From Herpetosiphon gulosus (lineage in GTDB: Bacteria; Chloroflexota; Chloroflexia; Chloroflexales; Herpetosiphonaceae): DNA of 64,000 bases. Below are positions 17,885-29,590 of this stretch, piece by piece (position 1 is the first letter of the stretch; each line of letters starts with the position of its first letter). The translations under genes were made by a program, and so were the position numbers. The stretch covers positions 346,004-410,003 of the forward strand of contig NZ_BAABRU010000005.1 in assembly GCF_039545135.1 (NCBI RefSeq), written 5' to 3'. Below the pieces are notes generated by a model that saw nothing but the letters and a program-made list of their open reading frames with translations, did no database searches and was not told where the DNA came from.

Positions 17885-19246
17885 ATGACCAGATTATTGA
17901 TTTGTAATATTGGCAATCGTGATATTTTATTGCCAATGGAATTACTGCCAGCCGAATTACACAAAGCCAGTCATCGCGATAAAATTAATTATATTCGTAC
18001 CAATAAAACTAACATTGGTTCTAGCCTTCAAATTACAATGATCAAGAAAGTTATTGATCATCTTGAGGCTGATTCGATAGATTGGATTCTTTTATTTGGA
18101 ACTCAACAAGCTAACCCAAACTATCAGCCAACCGATACCTTTGAAGCCGCCGAACTTATGCGTGAATTGTTGATCGAACGCTGGAATTTTCGGCCTGAAC
18201 GGGTTTTGGTGCATGCTGTGCCAGTTAATCCAACTCGCCAAAACGAGCTTATTCGCTTTTATGAAGCCCAATTAACCCAGTATGATACCCAAATTCAGCC
18301 AAGCCAAGTTTTTTTGGAGGTCACTGGCGGCACACCAGCTATGTCGAATGCGCTGCAACTCGCTGGCACTGAAATGTTTCAGGCCCGTGCGATTGCCTTG
18401 TATGTTACGCCTGATAGCATGCTGCCAGAACGCTTATCGATTGGGCGACGGATTCTGGGCGGCCCTTTGCGTAAGCTGATTCAGGCCAATCTGGCCACGT
18501 TTCAATATCATGCAGCGCTGGAGAGTTGGCATTTGTATCGGCCTTATTTTACCGATTTGCAGAGCGAAAGTAGTGCCAAAATAATTGAGGGGATGTTGGC
18601 GCATGCGGCTGCCCGGGTCAATCTCGATGTGCCCCGGGCAATTTTGGCAATTCGCGATTTGGTTGGTTTGGCCGATGGGTTGTATGATGTGATGATTCAC
18701 GAATTGTACAATGCGCTGACCCCGCTATCGCATGAAAATGCCTTGGCCGAGGTTTTAGCGCTAGCCGAAATTCGCTTGCAAAGCAATAATTATGCCGATT
18801 TTCTGACCCAGTTGGTGCGTTATGTCGAAAATAGTTTACGCTTGGTTTGCCTAAACTTGAATGTGCCATTTATTAATTGGCAGGGCAAAGCAGACCCGCA
18901 TGGAGCCAAGGTTGATGCTGGCTGGCTGCGTCAACAGCGTATCGAGAAAATTAATGTAGGTCAGTCAGGCTTGCAACGCTTGCTAAGTATGTATGCACCA
19001 AATGATTCGCAAGTTCAATTAGTGTTGAAATTTGCTAAGGCTTGTCAGCCATTAATTGAATTGCGCAATGAAGTTACTCATAGTTTGGGTGGCGTTTCGC
19101 AAACCCAAATTGAGCAAGCATTTGGCGATTCAGCGAGTGGAATATTGAGCTACATTCAACATAATTATCAACAATTAACCCAACGATCGCTCAACCACAA
19201 CCCATATCACGCGATTAACCAATGGATTAATCAATTATTGCAATAA
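17885..19246 (+). CDS. CARF-HEPN protein, Csm6/Csx1-like ribonuclease (second of two)
   Basis: The protein has 453 residues with the same order of domains as the preceding gene. The N-terminus LLICNIGNRDILL and the motif EVTGGTPAMSNAL (145-157) form the CARF pocket. The C-terminal HEPN site is LRNEVTHSLGG with R394 and H399 (Rx4H). The two proteins are clearly diverged in sequence, so they are old paralogues rather than a recent tandem copy. They could answer to different cyclic oligoadenylates or form heterodimers; neither can be decided here. AGGAG is at the end of the previous gene. cas6 follows after 23 bases. Confidence 0.88.
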   Translation: MTRLLICNIGNRDILLPMELLPAELHKASHRDKINYIRTNKTNIGSSLQITMIKKVIDHLEADSIDWILLFGTQQANPNYQPTDTFEAAELMRELLIERWNFRPERVLVHAVPVNPTRQNELIRFYEAQLTQYDTQIQPSQVFLEVTGGTPAMSNALQLAGTEMFQARAIALYVTPDSMLPERLSIGRRILGGPLRKLIQANLATFQYHAALESWHLYRPYFTDLQSESSAKIIEGMLAHAAARVNLDVPRAILAIRDLVGLADGLYDVMIHELYNALTPLSHENALAEVLALAEIRLQSNNYADFLTQLVRYVENSLRLVCLNLNVPFINWQGKADPHGAKVDAGWLRQQRIEKINVGQSGLQRLLSMYAPNDSQVQLVLKFAKACQPLIELRNEVTHSLGGVSQTQIEQAFGDSASGILSYIQHNYQQLTQRSLNHNPYHAINQWINQLLQ

Positions 19247-19269
19247 TAGTTAGGATGAGGGATTTTCAG

Positions 19270-20079
19270 ATGCCAATGGCGTTAATGCTCCAAATTCGAC
19301 CGCTTAGCAATGCAACGGTTCAGCCCAGTTTGGCTCGGGCAGCGCATGCAGCAATCCTGAATCTGATTCGTGAGGCTAATCCTGATTTAGCCCAACAGGT
19401 ACACGATGAAGTTGGTGCGAAGCCGCTGACTGTTTCGAATGTGCTGGGCATGCATGCACAAGGCAACCAAGCTACGGTGCAAACCAGTGAAGATTATGGC
19501 TTGCGCGTAAGCTTGTTGACCCCAGCTTTAGAGCAGATCGCTCAAGCTTGGCAAGCGGAGCAAATGGAAGCACTAAATCTTGATGGCAGCTCATGGCGAG
19601 TTGAGGCTATTTTGCGTCAAGAGCACGAGCACCCTTGGGTTGGGCAGCGCAGTTATAGTGAATTGCTAGCCCCCAGCATGGCCCAAGATTCGATTGCCCA
19701 TCGCTGGACATTCCAATTTCACTCGCCAGTGACCTTTCGTCAACGTGGCTTAAATCAGCCGATGCCAACCCCCGATTTGGTGTTTGGCAGTTTGCTGGAT
19801 AAATGGAATGCGGTTGCGCCGCTAACCTTCCCCGACGAAGTGAAGCGCTTTGCCAGCGAATGCATGGCGACCAGCTATTTTGAATTACGCTCACAGCGCG
19901 AGCCAACCAAAAACCAAGCCATCCAAATTGGCGCGGTTGGTCATTGCACCTATACCGCAACCTCGCGCGATCGCTATTGGTGTTCATGTATTGATACCTT
20001 GGCACGGTTTGCTTTTTGGAGCGGAGTTGGAGCAGGAACGACGCGCGGTTTAGGCCGCGTCCGCTTAGTTGAACGCTAA
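19270..20079 (+). CDS. cas6: Cas6 pre-crRNA endoribonuclease
   Basis: The protein has 269 residues from ATG 19270. ATG 19255 is in frame, but its only SD-like bases touch it, while GAGGG lies eight bases before 19270. It has a double ferredoxin-like layout. The Gly-rich C-terminal loop SGVGAGTTRGLGRVRLVE is the Cas6 signature, and H26 in ARAAHAAIL is a candidate catalytic His. It should cut the array transcript at the base of the repeat hairpin, leaving an eight-base 5' handle, AUUAAAAC. It belongs to the operon just before cas1. Confidence 0.92.
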   Translation: MPMALMLQIRPLSNATVQPSLARAAHAAILNLIREANPDLAQQVHDEVGAKPLTVSNVLGMHAQGNQATVQTSEDYGLRVSLLTPALEQIAQAWQAEQMEALNLDGSSWRVEAILRQEHEHPWVGQRSYSELLAPSMAQDSIAHRWTFQFHSPVTFRQRGLNQPMPTPDLVFGSLLDKWNAVAPLTFPDEVKRFASECMATSYFELRSQREPTKNQAIQIGAVGHCTYTATSRDRYWCSCIDTLARFAFWSGVGAGTTRGLGRVRLVER

Positions 20080-20091
20080 GGAGTGGGAATT

Positions 20092-21111
20092 ATGGCAACG
20101 CTTTATGTTCTCGAACAAGGTGCAGAAATTCGCTGTGACGGTGAACGGCTAGCAATTTGGCAAACTGATCAAGAGCTGGGCAATGTGCCAATGGCCAAAC
20201 TTGAAGATATTGTGGTGATGGGCAATATTGGGTTTAGCACGCCTGCAATCAAACGTCTGTTGGATCAACAGATTGAAGTAACATTTTTGACGATTCACGG
20301 GCGCTACCATGGGCGGTTGATTGGTGAAGTGACCGCCCATGTGGCCTTGCGCCGCAACCAATATCGCCGAGCAGATGATGAGGCTTGGGCTTTGGCGATG
20401 GCTCAGGCCTGTGTTAGCGGCAAATTACGCAATTGCCGTGCCGTATTGCAACGCTTCGCCCGCAACCGCCAACAGGTCGAAAAAGAGGTTTTAGAATCGA
20501 TTGAAGCCTTGGAGCATTTTATTGATCGGGTTGATCGCACCACCAAAATCAGCTCATTAGTTGGGGTTGAAGGCAGCGGCTCGGCAGCCTATTTTGGTGG
20601 TTTACGCAGCCTGTTTGATAGCGAATGGATGTTCAATAATCGGAATCGCCGCCCACCAACCGACCCAGTTAATGTATTATTATCGTTGGGCTATACCCTT
20701 TTGGTGCATAAAACCCTTGGCGCAGTTCAGGCGGTAGGGTTCGATCCTTATCAAGGATTTTTACATCAACTAGATTACAATCGACCATCGTTAGTGCTTG
20801 ATTTGATCGAAGAATTTCGGCCAATTTTGGTCGATGCCTTAGTGATTCGCTGTTGTAATGATGGCAGGCTGACGGCCAATGATTTCAGCGCGAGCGACGA
20901 CCCCAAGCACCCAATTTTACTCAGCAATGATGGCAAAAAACGCTTTGTAGCAGCCTTTGAAGAACGCATGCGCACTGAAGTAACCCATCCCGATGGCGCA
21001 GACGGACGGCCTGGCAAAGTCAGTTATTGGCGTTGTATTGAGCTTCAGGCACGCTTATTGGCTCGCGCAATCCAGACTGGCACGGGCTATCAAGCCTGGA
21101 CAACTCGTTAG
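20092..21111 (+). CDS. cas1: Cas1 spacer-acquisition integrase
   Basis: The protein has 339 residues from ATG 20092; GTG 20083 is in frame but overlaps the AAGGAG site that serves 20092. The N-terminal beta domain is followed by the helical catalytic part with E160 (VGVEGSGSAAYF), H225 (GFLHQLD) and E240/E241 in LDLIEEFRP, the metal-binding triad of Cas1. With Cas2 it inserts new spacers at the leader end. The sequence shows no fused reverse transcriptase or Cas4, and no cas4 gene is nearby. cas2 follows after eight bases. Confidence 0.96.
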   Translation: MATLYVLEQGAEIRCDGERLAIWQTDQELGNVPMAKLEDIVVMGNIGFSTPAIKRLLDQQIEVTFLTIHGRYHGRLIGEVTAHVALRRNQYRRADDEAWALAMAQACVSGKLRNCRAVLQRFARNRQQVEKEVLESIEALEHFIDRVDRTTKISSLVGVEGSGSAAYFGGLRSLFDSEWMFNNRNRRPPTDPVNVLLSLGYTLLVHKTLGAVQAVGFDPYQGFLHQLDYNRPSLVLDLIEEFRPILVDALVIRCCNDGRLTANDFSASDDPKHPILLSNDGKKRFVAAFEERMRTEVTHPDGADGRPGKVSYWRCIELQARLLARAIQTGTGYQAWTTR

Positions 21112-21119
21112 GAGCGAGT

Positions 21120-21401
21120 ATGCTGTACTTGATCTCCTACGATATTGCAGTTGATAAGCGGCGCACCAAAATTGCCAAAATTCTTGAAGGCTTTGGCCAA
21201 CGAGTGCAATATAGCGTCTTTGAATGCGACTTGACCGCCAAGCAATACACCAAATTGCGCGGCAAATTGCATAAAGTGCTACGGCCAGAAGATGGCGATA
21301 ATCTGCGGACATATCGGATTTGCGCTGCCTGTGCCCCAAATACCGAAATTGTGGGTAATGGGCCAGCGCTCGAAACCAGCGTTACGATTTACATTTTTTA
21401 A
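21120..21401 (+). CDS. cas2: Cas2
   Basis: The protein has 93 residues with a ferredoxin-like fold. The N-terminus LYLISYDIAVDKRRTKIAKI has the conserved Asp at 8 and basic residues, and the C-terminus ends in the usual strand, SVTIYIF. Cas2 is the dimeric core of the Cas1-Cas2 integrase. GGAG lies before the ATG, directly after the cas1 stop. It is the last gene of the operon; the CRISPR leader begins right behind it. Confidence 0.95.
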   Translation: MLYLISYDIAVDKRRTKIAKILEGFGQRVQYSVFECDLTAKQYTKLRGKLHKVLRPEDGDNLRTYRICAACAPNTEIVGNGPALETSVTIYIF

Positions 21402-21432
21402 ATTAAGGCTTTGCAATGAGCTAAATCGATGG

Positions 21433-21441
21433 TTATCCACA
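21433..21441 (+). promoter_or_regulatory. DnaA-box sequence 1 in the leader
   Basis: TTATCCACA, a perfect match to the strong bacterial DnaA box. It lies 32 bases after the cas2 stop and in the same orientation as a second copy. Binding is not shown. Confidence 0.6.
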
Positions 21442-21494
21442 ATTTAACTTTGTCAACATGCCGCGCGATCCCGTTCTGAAGGGCAGAAAGCGAC

Positions 21495-21503
21495 TTATCC
21501 ACA
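21495..21503 (+). promoter_or_regulatory. DnaA-box sequence 2 in the leader
   Basis: Second perfect TTATCCACA, 62 bases after the first (about six helical turns, hence roughly the same face of the DNA) and 100 bases before the first repeat. Confidence 0.6.
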
Positions 21504-21576
21504 TGGAAATCTGCTTAAAAAGCGGGGGAAAACTGCCCCAAAAAATCGGACCGCGCAAACCGCTCGTTTTAGCGCC

Positions 21577-21605
21577 TTGCAAAGCCATGAAAAGTAGGGT
21601 ATATT
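21577..21605 (+). promoter_or_regulatory. Candidate array promoter overlapping the first repeat
   Basis: TTGCAA (21577-21582, four of six -35 bases) is 17 bases from TATATT (21600-21605, five of six -10 bases). The last three -10 bases are the first bases of repeat 1, so transcription would start within repeat 1. Found by eye only. Confidence 0.4.
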
Positions 21606-24600
21606 CAAATAACCAAAATCCTCGGAAGGGGATTAAAACATAGAACACTATTTCGCACGGCTCATAAGTTCAGGTCGGATTCAAATAACCAAAATCCTCG
21701 GAAGGGGATTAAAACTGTTGGGCTAATTGAAGGGGCAGGCCAGGCGCACTGGATTCAAATAACCAAAATCCTCGGAAGGGGATTAAAACTTAGGTTAACC
21801 TTCTTTGGTTGACCTTTTTTGATGCATTCAAATAACCAAAATCCTCGGAAGGGGATTAAAACATATTCCTAACAGCTACCTATCCGATCTTAGCTATAAC
21901 GATTCAAATAACCAAAATCCTCGGAAGGGGATTAAAACCAATTGACTTTACTTCGCCAGTCAGCCCAGCCTTCTGTATTCAAATAACCAAAATCCTCGGA
22001 AGGGGATTAAAACTTTCGTTGACAATTGCAGCTAAGTTAGCAGCTTGCAAAATTCAAATAACCAAAATCCTCGGAAGGGGATTAAAACCTTATGTAAGCT
22101 GTCTAAACATATGGCTAGATAGTTAGATTCAAATAACCAAAATCCTCGGAAGGGGATTAAAACCCGTAGACCTCGCTGTCTTCTATTTTTGATTTCATCT
22201 TCATTCAAATAACCAAAATCCTCGGAAGGGGATTAAAACATAAGAGCATCTAAGGCTATATCCTGCGCTAGTAATACATTCAAATAACCAAAATCCTCGG
22301 AAGGGGATTAAAACTAAGAGGTATTGAATACCGCCTACTAACTCAAGCTGTTCCATTCAAATAACCAAAATCCTCGGAAGGGGATTAAAACAAACTCAAC
22401 TGCTGGGCTTGAATGATGGCCGCTGCATCCGATTCAAATAACCAAAATCCTCGGAAGGGGATTAAAACTCATTAAGAACATTACCAATATCACCACAAAT
22501 GATATTCAAATAACCAAAATCCTCGGAAGGGGATTAAAACCCTTAGCTACCTCTACAAGATCATAAATCGTTTGTAAATTCAAATAACCAAAATCCTCGG
22601 AAGGGGATTAAAACAGCATTAGCCCGCTGCTGCTCTACCCGCTCGATCTCATCATTCAAATAACCAAAATCCTCGGAAGGGGATTAAAACGGACGGCGAT
22701 TATGGATGCAAACATCCGCAGCGCCCCTAGATTCAAATAACCAAAATCCTCGGAAGGGGATTAAAACTTGCTACTAGTTGCAAGCTAGCAGTATACTCTA
22801 AATCTACATTCAAATAACCAAAATCCTCGGAAGGGGATTAAAACTCTAGGGGTAGGGGATAAGGCTAACTACTTAGCTGTAGATATTCAAATAACCAAAA
22901 TCCTCGGAAGGGGATTAAAACATCGTCATGGCGAGCAAGTAAGTGTTCAAGGATACATTCAAATAACCAAAATCCTCGGAAGGGGATTAAAACTCAGTTG
23001 ACTAGGCTAGTTAGTTGCCTATCGCAAGGGATTCAAATAACCAAAATCCTCGGAAGGGGATTAAAACCGAATACGTTTATCGCGGCAACGCCCGGTATCT
23101 GGTATTCAAATAACCAAAATCCTCGGAAGGGGATTAAAACTCTTAACTTGGCGCAACTTTTGATCTTGCGTTTCGTCAATTCAAATAACCAAAATCCTCG
23201 GAAGGGGATTAAAACCTTTTTTCAGTATAGCAGAACCGAGTTTGCGATTTTTGAATTCAAATAACCAAAATCCTCGGAAGGGGATTAAAACGCAAACCGT
23301 GCTTGCTTGAGTAGTGAATCAATCACAGAATTCAAATAACCAAAATCCTCGGAAGGGGATTAAAACGAATTGTTGGCCGACTTCACCAACCCAGGTGATC
23401 TAATTCATTCAAATAACCAAAATCCTCGGAAGGGGATTAAAACGGCCATCGAAAGCGCAACAGCGGCATCGATCTTTTTACATTCAAATAACCAAAATCC
23501 TCGGAAGGGGATTAAAACCGCCCAACGCGATGCTGAGCACGAATTAGCCCAACTCATTCAAATAACCAAAATCCTCGGAAGGGGATTAAAACCACCCAAC
23601 CCGATGGCGGGGTTGGGGCTACTGTTGGATTCAAATAACCAAAATCCTCGGAAGGGGATTAAAACCCGTGTTGAGGTTTCGATAGCTTCCAAGGCGCGTA
23701 TCTTATTCAAATAACCAAAATCCTCGGAAGGGGATTAAAACAATATACATTAGCACGACACCGATGGCGCTGATGAAGCCATTCAAATAACCAAAATCCT
23801 CGGAAGGGGATTAAAACGTGCCAATATCCCCATTCAGGACGTTCTCAGTCAAATCAAATTCAAATAACCAAAATCCTCGGAAGGGGATTAAAACAAACCC
23901 TATACCGCTACTACTACCCAAAATTTGCCGTTTTATTCAAATAACCAAAATCCTCGGAAGGGGATTAAAACTTGGTGGCGGTAGTACCAAAGCTCACGGT
24001 ACCAGCGATTATTCAAATAACCAAAATCCTCGGAAGGGGATTAAAACTATTTGACTGCTAACACGTGTGCTAGCCGATAGATAATATTCAAATAACCAAA
24101 ATCCTCGGAAGGGGATTAAAACGAATTGGTATAGGCGATTGTGCCTAAGAAATTTTGATATTCAAATAACCAAAATCCTCGGAAGGGGATTAAAACTACA
24201 ACCCGAGGGCCAGCAACGTGGCGTATTCCAGCTATTCAAATAACCAAAATCCTCGGAAGGGGATTAAAACGTATCCACGCCCTTCTACCTGCATACCGTC
24301 AAAAAATTCAAATAACCAAAATCCTCGGAAGGGGATTAAAACTTATTTATATCAAGTGATAATAGCTTGGATGAGGCTATACATTCAAATAACCAAAATC
24401 CTCGGAAGGGGATTAAAACGCAAAATCGCGGTAAACAATACGTTTATAATAAAGTTACATTCAAATAACCAAAATCCTCGGAAGGGGATTAAAACGTGAA
24501 ATACTAGAGGAAGTATTAGATAAAAATATATCTATTCAAATAACCAAAATCCTCGGAAGGGGATTAAAACACTTAGAGTAACTTCCGGTTTAACAATTTC

Positions 24601-25247
24601 TGAGTTAATTCAAATAACCAAAATCCTCGGAAGGGGATTAAAACTTTTTCCGACAGGACATGGGCAATGCCCAACGCCAGCACATTCAAATAACCAAAAT
24701 CCTCGGAAGGGGATTAAAACGCGACCACGCCCGACTGTTGACGGTTATTCTTGTTCTTTTTGATTCAAATAACCAAAATCCTCGGAAGGGGATTAAAACG
24801 GTTAGGCTAGGTACTAGACTAATCTTAGATTCAAAAAATTCAAATAACCAAAATCCTCGGAAGGGGATTAAAACTCCTACCTGACAGCTAAGATCGTAAG
24901 TATCGATTACATTCAAATAACCAAAATCCTCGGAAGGGGATTAAAACGAATCAGCCTAGGCCAATTACTAGCGGGCTATAGGTACATTCAAATAACCAAA
25001 ATCCTCGGAAGGGGATTAAAACCTAATAAGCGCTTGCACTTGAGGCGCGTAGAACGCGCTGGATTCAAATAACCAAAATCCTCGGAAGGGGATTAAAACG
25101 CAATAACGCGCACGACGTTACGCGCTTTGTACATTCAAATAACCAAAATCCTCGGAAGGGGATTAAAACTCAATCCACCATGATGGGGTGACAACCAGTG
25201 TTTGCACAGGATTCAAATAACCAAAATCCTCGGAAGGGGATTAAAAC

Positions 25248-25288
25248 TCAATGCCCCGAATCGGCTTCGGGATGACGGGTCATAAAAA
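25248..25288 (+). other. Spacer with terminator-like hairpin
   Basis: The 41-base spacer contains CCCGAA and TTCGGG around TCGGC, and ends in a run of A. It may derive from a phage or plasmid terminator. Confidence 0.6.
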
Positions 25289-28200
25289 ATTCAAATAACC
25301 AAAATCCTCGGAAGGGGATTAAAACATCATCTTTTTGGGCGATCTTGCTACCCTTGCCTAGCATTCAAATAACCAAAATCCTCGGAAGGGGATTAAAACG
25401 CTTTAATTTCGGCAACCGTGATTTTGGCTTCTTGGTAATTCAAATAACCAAAATCCTCGGAAGGGGATTAAAACCCCAAAGTGATAGCGCCTACCAATAC
25501 CGTCATTTTTATTCAAATAACCAAAATCCTCGGAAGGGGATTAAAACTGAATGAAGTTAGCGGCTGCTTGGCTTGTGATAATGGATTCAAATAACCAAAA
25601 TCCTCGGAAGGGGATTAAAACATCGAGAGGTTTTATACGTTCGAACGCTTGTAGGTGATGATTCAAATAACCAAAATCCTCGGAAGGGGATTAAAACCTT
25701 CGTTTCAGCATCTAGTACCACAACCTCGCGTGGTTCCATTCAAATAACCAAAATCCTCGGAAGGGGATTAAAACAATTGTTCAGTAGCTTGCATAGTGTC
25801 CCCCAAAATTTCAATTCAAATAACCAAAATCCTCGGAAGGGGATTAAAACTCAGGGTTGGGCTGGCTCTGTTGAAGCGTCTGTACCATTGGACATTCAAA
25901 TAACCAAAATCCTCGGAAGGGGATTAAAACAATTTATGGACAAGGCCATTGGTGAGCGCACTTCCTGATTCAAATAACCAAAATCCTCGGAAGGGGATTA
26001 AAACTCACGTTGCGCAGGTCATTGACCACGCGGCGATTTGCAAATTCAAATAACCAAAATCCTCGGAAGGGGATTAAAACGCCTTAGGCCTTGTCTTAGC
26101 CCTCATCATCGCCAGCTAATTCAAATAACCAAAATCCTCGGAAGGGGATTAAAACATCTCCGCGTTGCCACGGGCGATGATTGAAACGCCGATATATTCA
26201 AATAACCAAAATCCTCGGAAGGGGATTAAAACGATGATGGGCAAGCAATTCTCCGCAGTATGCTTGGCCATTCAAATAACCAAAATCCTCGGAAGGGGAT
26301 TAAAACAAACCATGCCTATCGTGTTTGTTGGTAACTTTGACAAAATTCAAATAACCAAAATCCTCGGAAGGGGATTAAAACCGACAATTTCACCCCAATA
26401 GGTCTCTTTGATTTGGCTAAATTCAAATAACCAAAATCCTCGGAAGGGGATTAAAACGGCTCGCTGGGGTTGGCCGTGAAGTTGCCAATCATGCTATTCA
26501 AATAACCAAAATCCTCGGAAGGGGATTAAAACTAACCATAAAATATTTTTCTTCATACGAGTGCTACAAAAAAATTCAAATAACCAAAATCCTCGGAAGG
26601 GGATTAAAACGTAGCCCGAGCTGCCCCACCCTGGGGCAATGATTTTGATTCAAATAACCAAAATCCTCGGAAGGGGATTAAAACGTGAAACACACTGCCC
26701 ACGTCTACGCCCATGGTGACGTGGATTCAAATAACCAAAATCCTCGGAAGGGGATTAAAACGCTCAGTCACGTAATCGGCAAGTTCGAGCGGATACTATT
26801 CAAATAACCAAAATCCTCGGAAGGGGATTAAAACCCTTCATGAAGCGGGGTTTTGCTCTGCCACCGTCGAGAGAATTCAAATAACCAAAATCCTCGGAAG
26901 GGGATTAAAACGGCCTGCGAATGGCGTGGGCCGCTTCGCCTGTTTAGGATTCAAATAACCAAAATCCTCGGAAGGGGATTAAAACCTACGATCATGGCCG
27001 TAATCTTGGGGAGCGCTATCATATATTCAAATAACCAAAATCCTCGGAAGGGGATTAAAACATCTTCCAATCGGCGTGATATTTGGCCGCCGCTTGTTCA
27101 TTCAAATAACCAAAATCCTCGGAAGGGGATTAAAACATTATAGGCGACCCGAACTTTTTTGATGCCTTGGTATGATTGCATTCAAATAACCAAAATCCTC
27201 GGAAGGGGATTAAAACTGACATAGACTGAGCCAAGCGGCCAGCTATTCGCCCCAATTCAAATAACCAAAATCCTCGGAAGGGGATTAAAACCAACGCATG
27301 GCGCAAACCTATCTTGGCGAGTATTCCCAAAAATTCAAATAACCAAAATCCTCGGAAGGGGATTAAAACTTTGCCCAGTTGCACGGCTTCACGTCGCTTG
27401 GGTTGGTGAAATTCAAATAACCAAAATCCTCGGAAGGGGATTAAAACATATCAGGATTCTGCGCTACTGCTGCGCCACTGTCCCATTCAAATAACCAAAA
27501 TCCTCGGAAGGGGATTAAAACGCCAGTTGAGGCGGGCAGAATACGAGCGCCACACCGTCATTCAAATAACCAAAATCCTCGGAAGGGGATTAAAACAATA
27601 AAGGTTGCTTGTGTGCGAAGGGGCAGATAGTGATTTATTCAAATAACCAAAATCCTCGGAAGGGGATTAAAACTAAATGCCTCAAGAATAAATGAAAACG
27701 TAATCATCTCTTTATTCAAATAACCAAAATCCTCGGAAGGGGATTAAAACCCTAACGTGCGCACTAGCGCATCAACGCCAACAATGATATTCAAATAACC
27801 AAAATCCTCGGAAGGGGATTAAAACATATCGGCTTTAGTGTGGGTAGCTACAGGAGCTACAAGATTCAAATAACCAAAATCCTCGGAAGGGGATTAAAAC
27901 AATCGCAAGATATTCTTCGCGGAGCGGCGCGGACATATTCAAATAACCAAAATCCTCGGAAGGGGATTAAAACATAGGATAAGCTACTTGGTTACGCTCA
28001 TAAAAATCTTATTCAAATAACCAAAATCCTCGGAAGGGGATTAAAACCAACTGAGACCCCTAGATCTCGTATCCGCTGAATAGCCATTCAAATAACCAAA
28101 ATCCTCGGAAGGGGATTAAAACGAATTAGGTACTATAGAATAGGATGACAAAGGTACTATTGTATTCAAATAACCAAAATCCTCGGAAGGGGATTAAAAC

Positions 28201-29549
28201 CTAATCCAAGGAGAATGCCAGGGATTTGCGGAATAATCCATTCAAATAACCAAAATCCTCGGAAGGGGATTAAAACGATCTTATCGTTCGCAACGTCAAG
28301 GCAACACAAGCCAATTCAAATAACCAAAATCCTCGGAAGGGGATTAAAACAGATGTCGTTCGAAAGTTGCTCAACGCGGTCAAGATTCATTCAAATAACC
28401 AAAATCCTCGGAAGGGGATTAAAACGCTTCCCGTAACTCGGCCTCGCGACGGTCGTGATAATTCAAATAACCAAAATCCTCGGAAGGGGATTAAAACATT
28501 GTACCCGACGAGTGGGTAGCAGAACGGTATCTTGAATTCAAATAACCAAAATCCTCGGAAGGGGATTAAAACATTGCAACGTTTCTTACGTCGCACCAAA
28601 GACGGCTTATTCAAATAACCAAAATCCTCGGAAGGGGATTAAAACATTTGATATAGCCAAAGTGGCATAAATCTGGGCTTTCTTGATTCAAATAACCAAA
28701 ATCCTCGGAAGGGGATTAAAACGAAATGTCCACGACCTTCTTGGTCGACCCATTCATACACATTCAAATAACCAAAATCCTCGGAAGGGGATTAAAACTT
28801 ATTAGCAAAGGATGAAGTATGATACATCCAAAATATATATTCAAATAACCAAAATCCTCGGAAGGGGATTAAAACAGATCAAGCGCACACCCTCCCTCTC
28901 TTGCTGAATTATAGATTCAAATAACCAAAATCCTCGGAAGGGGATTAAAACGCCTCGGCTATCAGAATGGCGAACACGATAGTTGGACGCATTCAAATAA
29001 CCAAAATCCTCGGAAGGGGATTAAAACCTCGCCTTGGTCAAAGCGGCGCATCAACTCCAGCGCTTGTATTCAAATAACCAAAATCCTCGGAAGGGGATTA
29101 AAACATATTTTTGGTATCGCTGTACTTATAGTCACCGATAGCATTCAAATAACCAAAATCCTCGGAAGGGGATTAAAACCCCACTGCACAGAGCATTTCA
29201 TGAACGATAAACTGTAAATATTCAAATAACCAAAATCCTCGGAAGGGGATTAAAACATCACACCCCGTTTGCCACGATCCACCGCAGATCGATTCAAATA
29301 ACCAAAATCCTCGGAAGGGGATTAAAACATTTCGAGTGACATTATAGGTCGTACCAGATACTAAATTCAAATAACCAAAATCCTCGGAAGGGGATTAAAA
29401 CCTATACAAACAAGCTAGCAAATTTTACTGAAATACCATTCAAATAACCAAAATCCTCGGAAGGGGATTAAAACATCAATAGCCTGTTGCTCTTCGAGCG
29501 TTGCCGCATTACATTCAAATAACCAAAATCCTCGGAAGGGGATTAAAAC

Positions 29550-29590
29550 CAAGAACCCAAGGGCCACCTGAATACCCTTATGGTTCTTGG
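29550..29590 (+). other. Spacer forming a long hairpin
   Basis: Together with the last base of the repeat, CCAAGAACC (29549-29557) pairs with GGTTCTTGG (29582-29590). Inside, AAGGG (29559-29563) pairs with CCCTT (29575-29579). The crRNA spacer would be mostly self-paired. Confidence 0.75.

Larger units (their letters stand above)
21402..21602 (+). promoter_or_regulatory. CRISPR leader
   Basis: 201 bases between the cas2 stop and the first repeat. It contains two perfect TTATCCACA sequences, a small hairpin (TTCTG 21474-21478 with CAGAA 21484-21488), an A/T-rich left part and a promoter-like pair next to the first repeat. The orientation follows from the adjacent cas1-cas2 and from the degenerate repeat at the far end of the array. 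Confidence 0.85.

Noticed and set aside
21458..21643. Small open frame in the leader running into repeat 1
   Set aside because: No ribosome binding site; its end is repeat translation. The region is better explained as leader.
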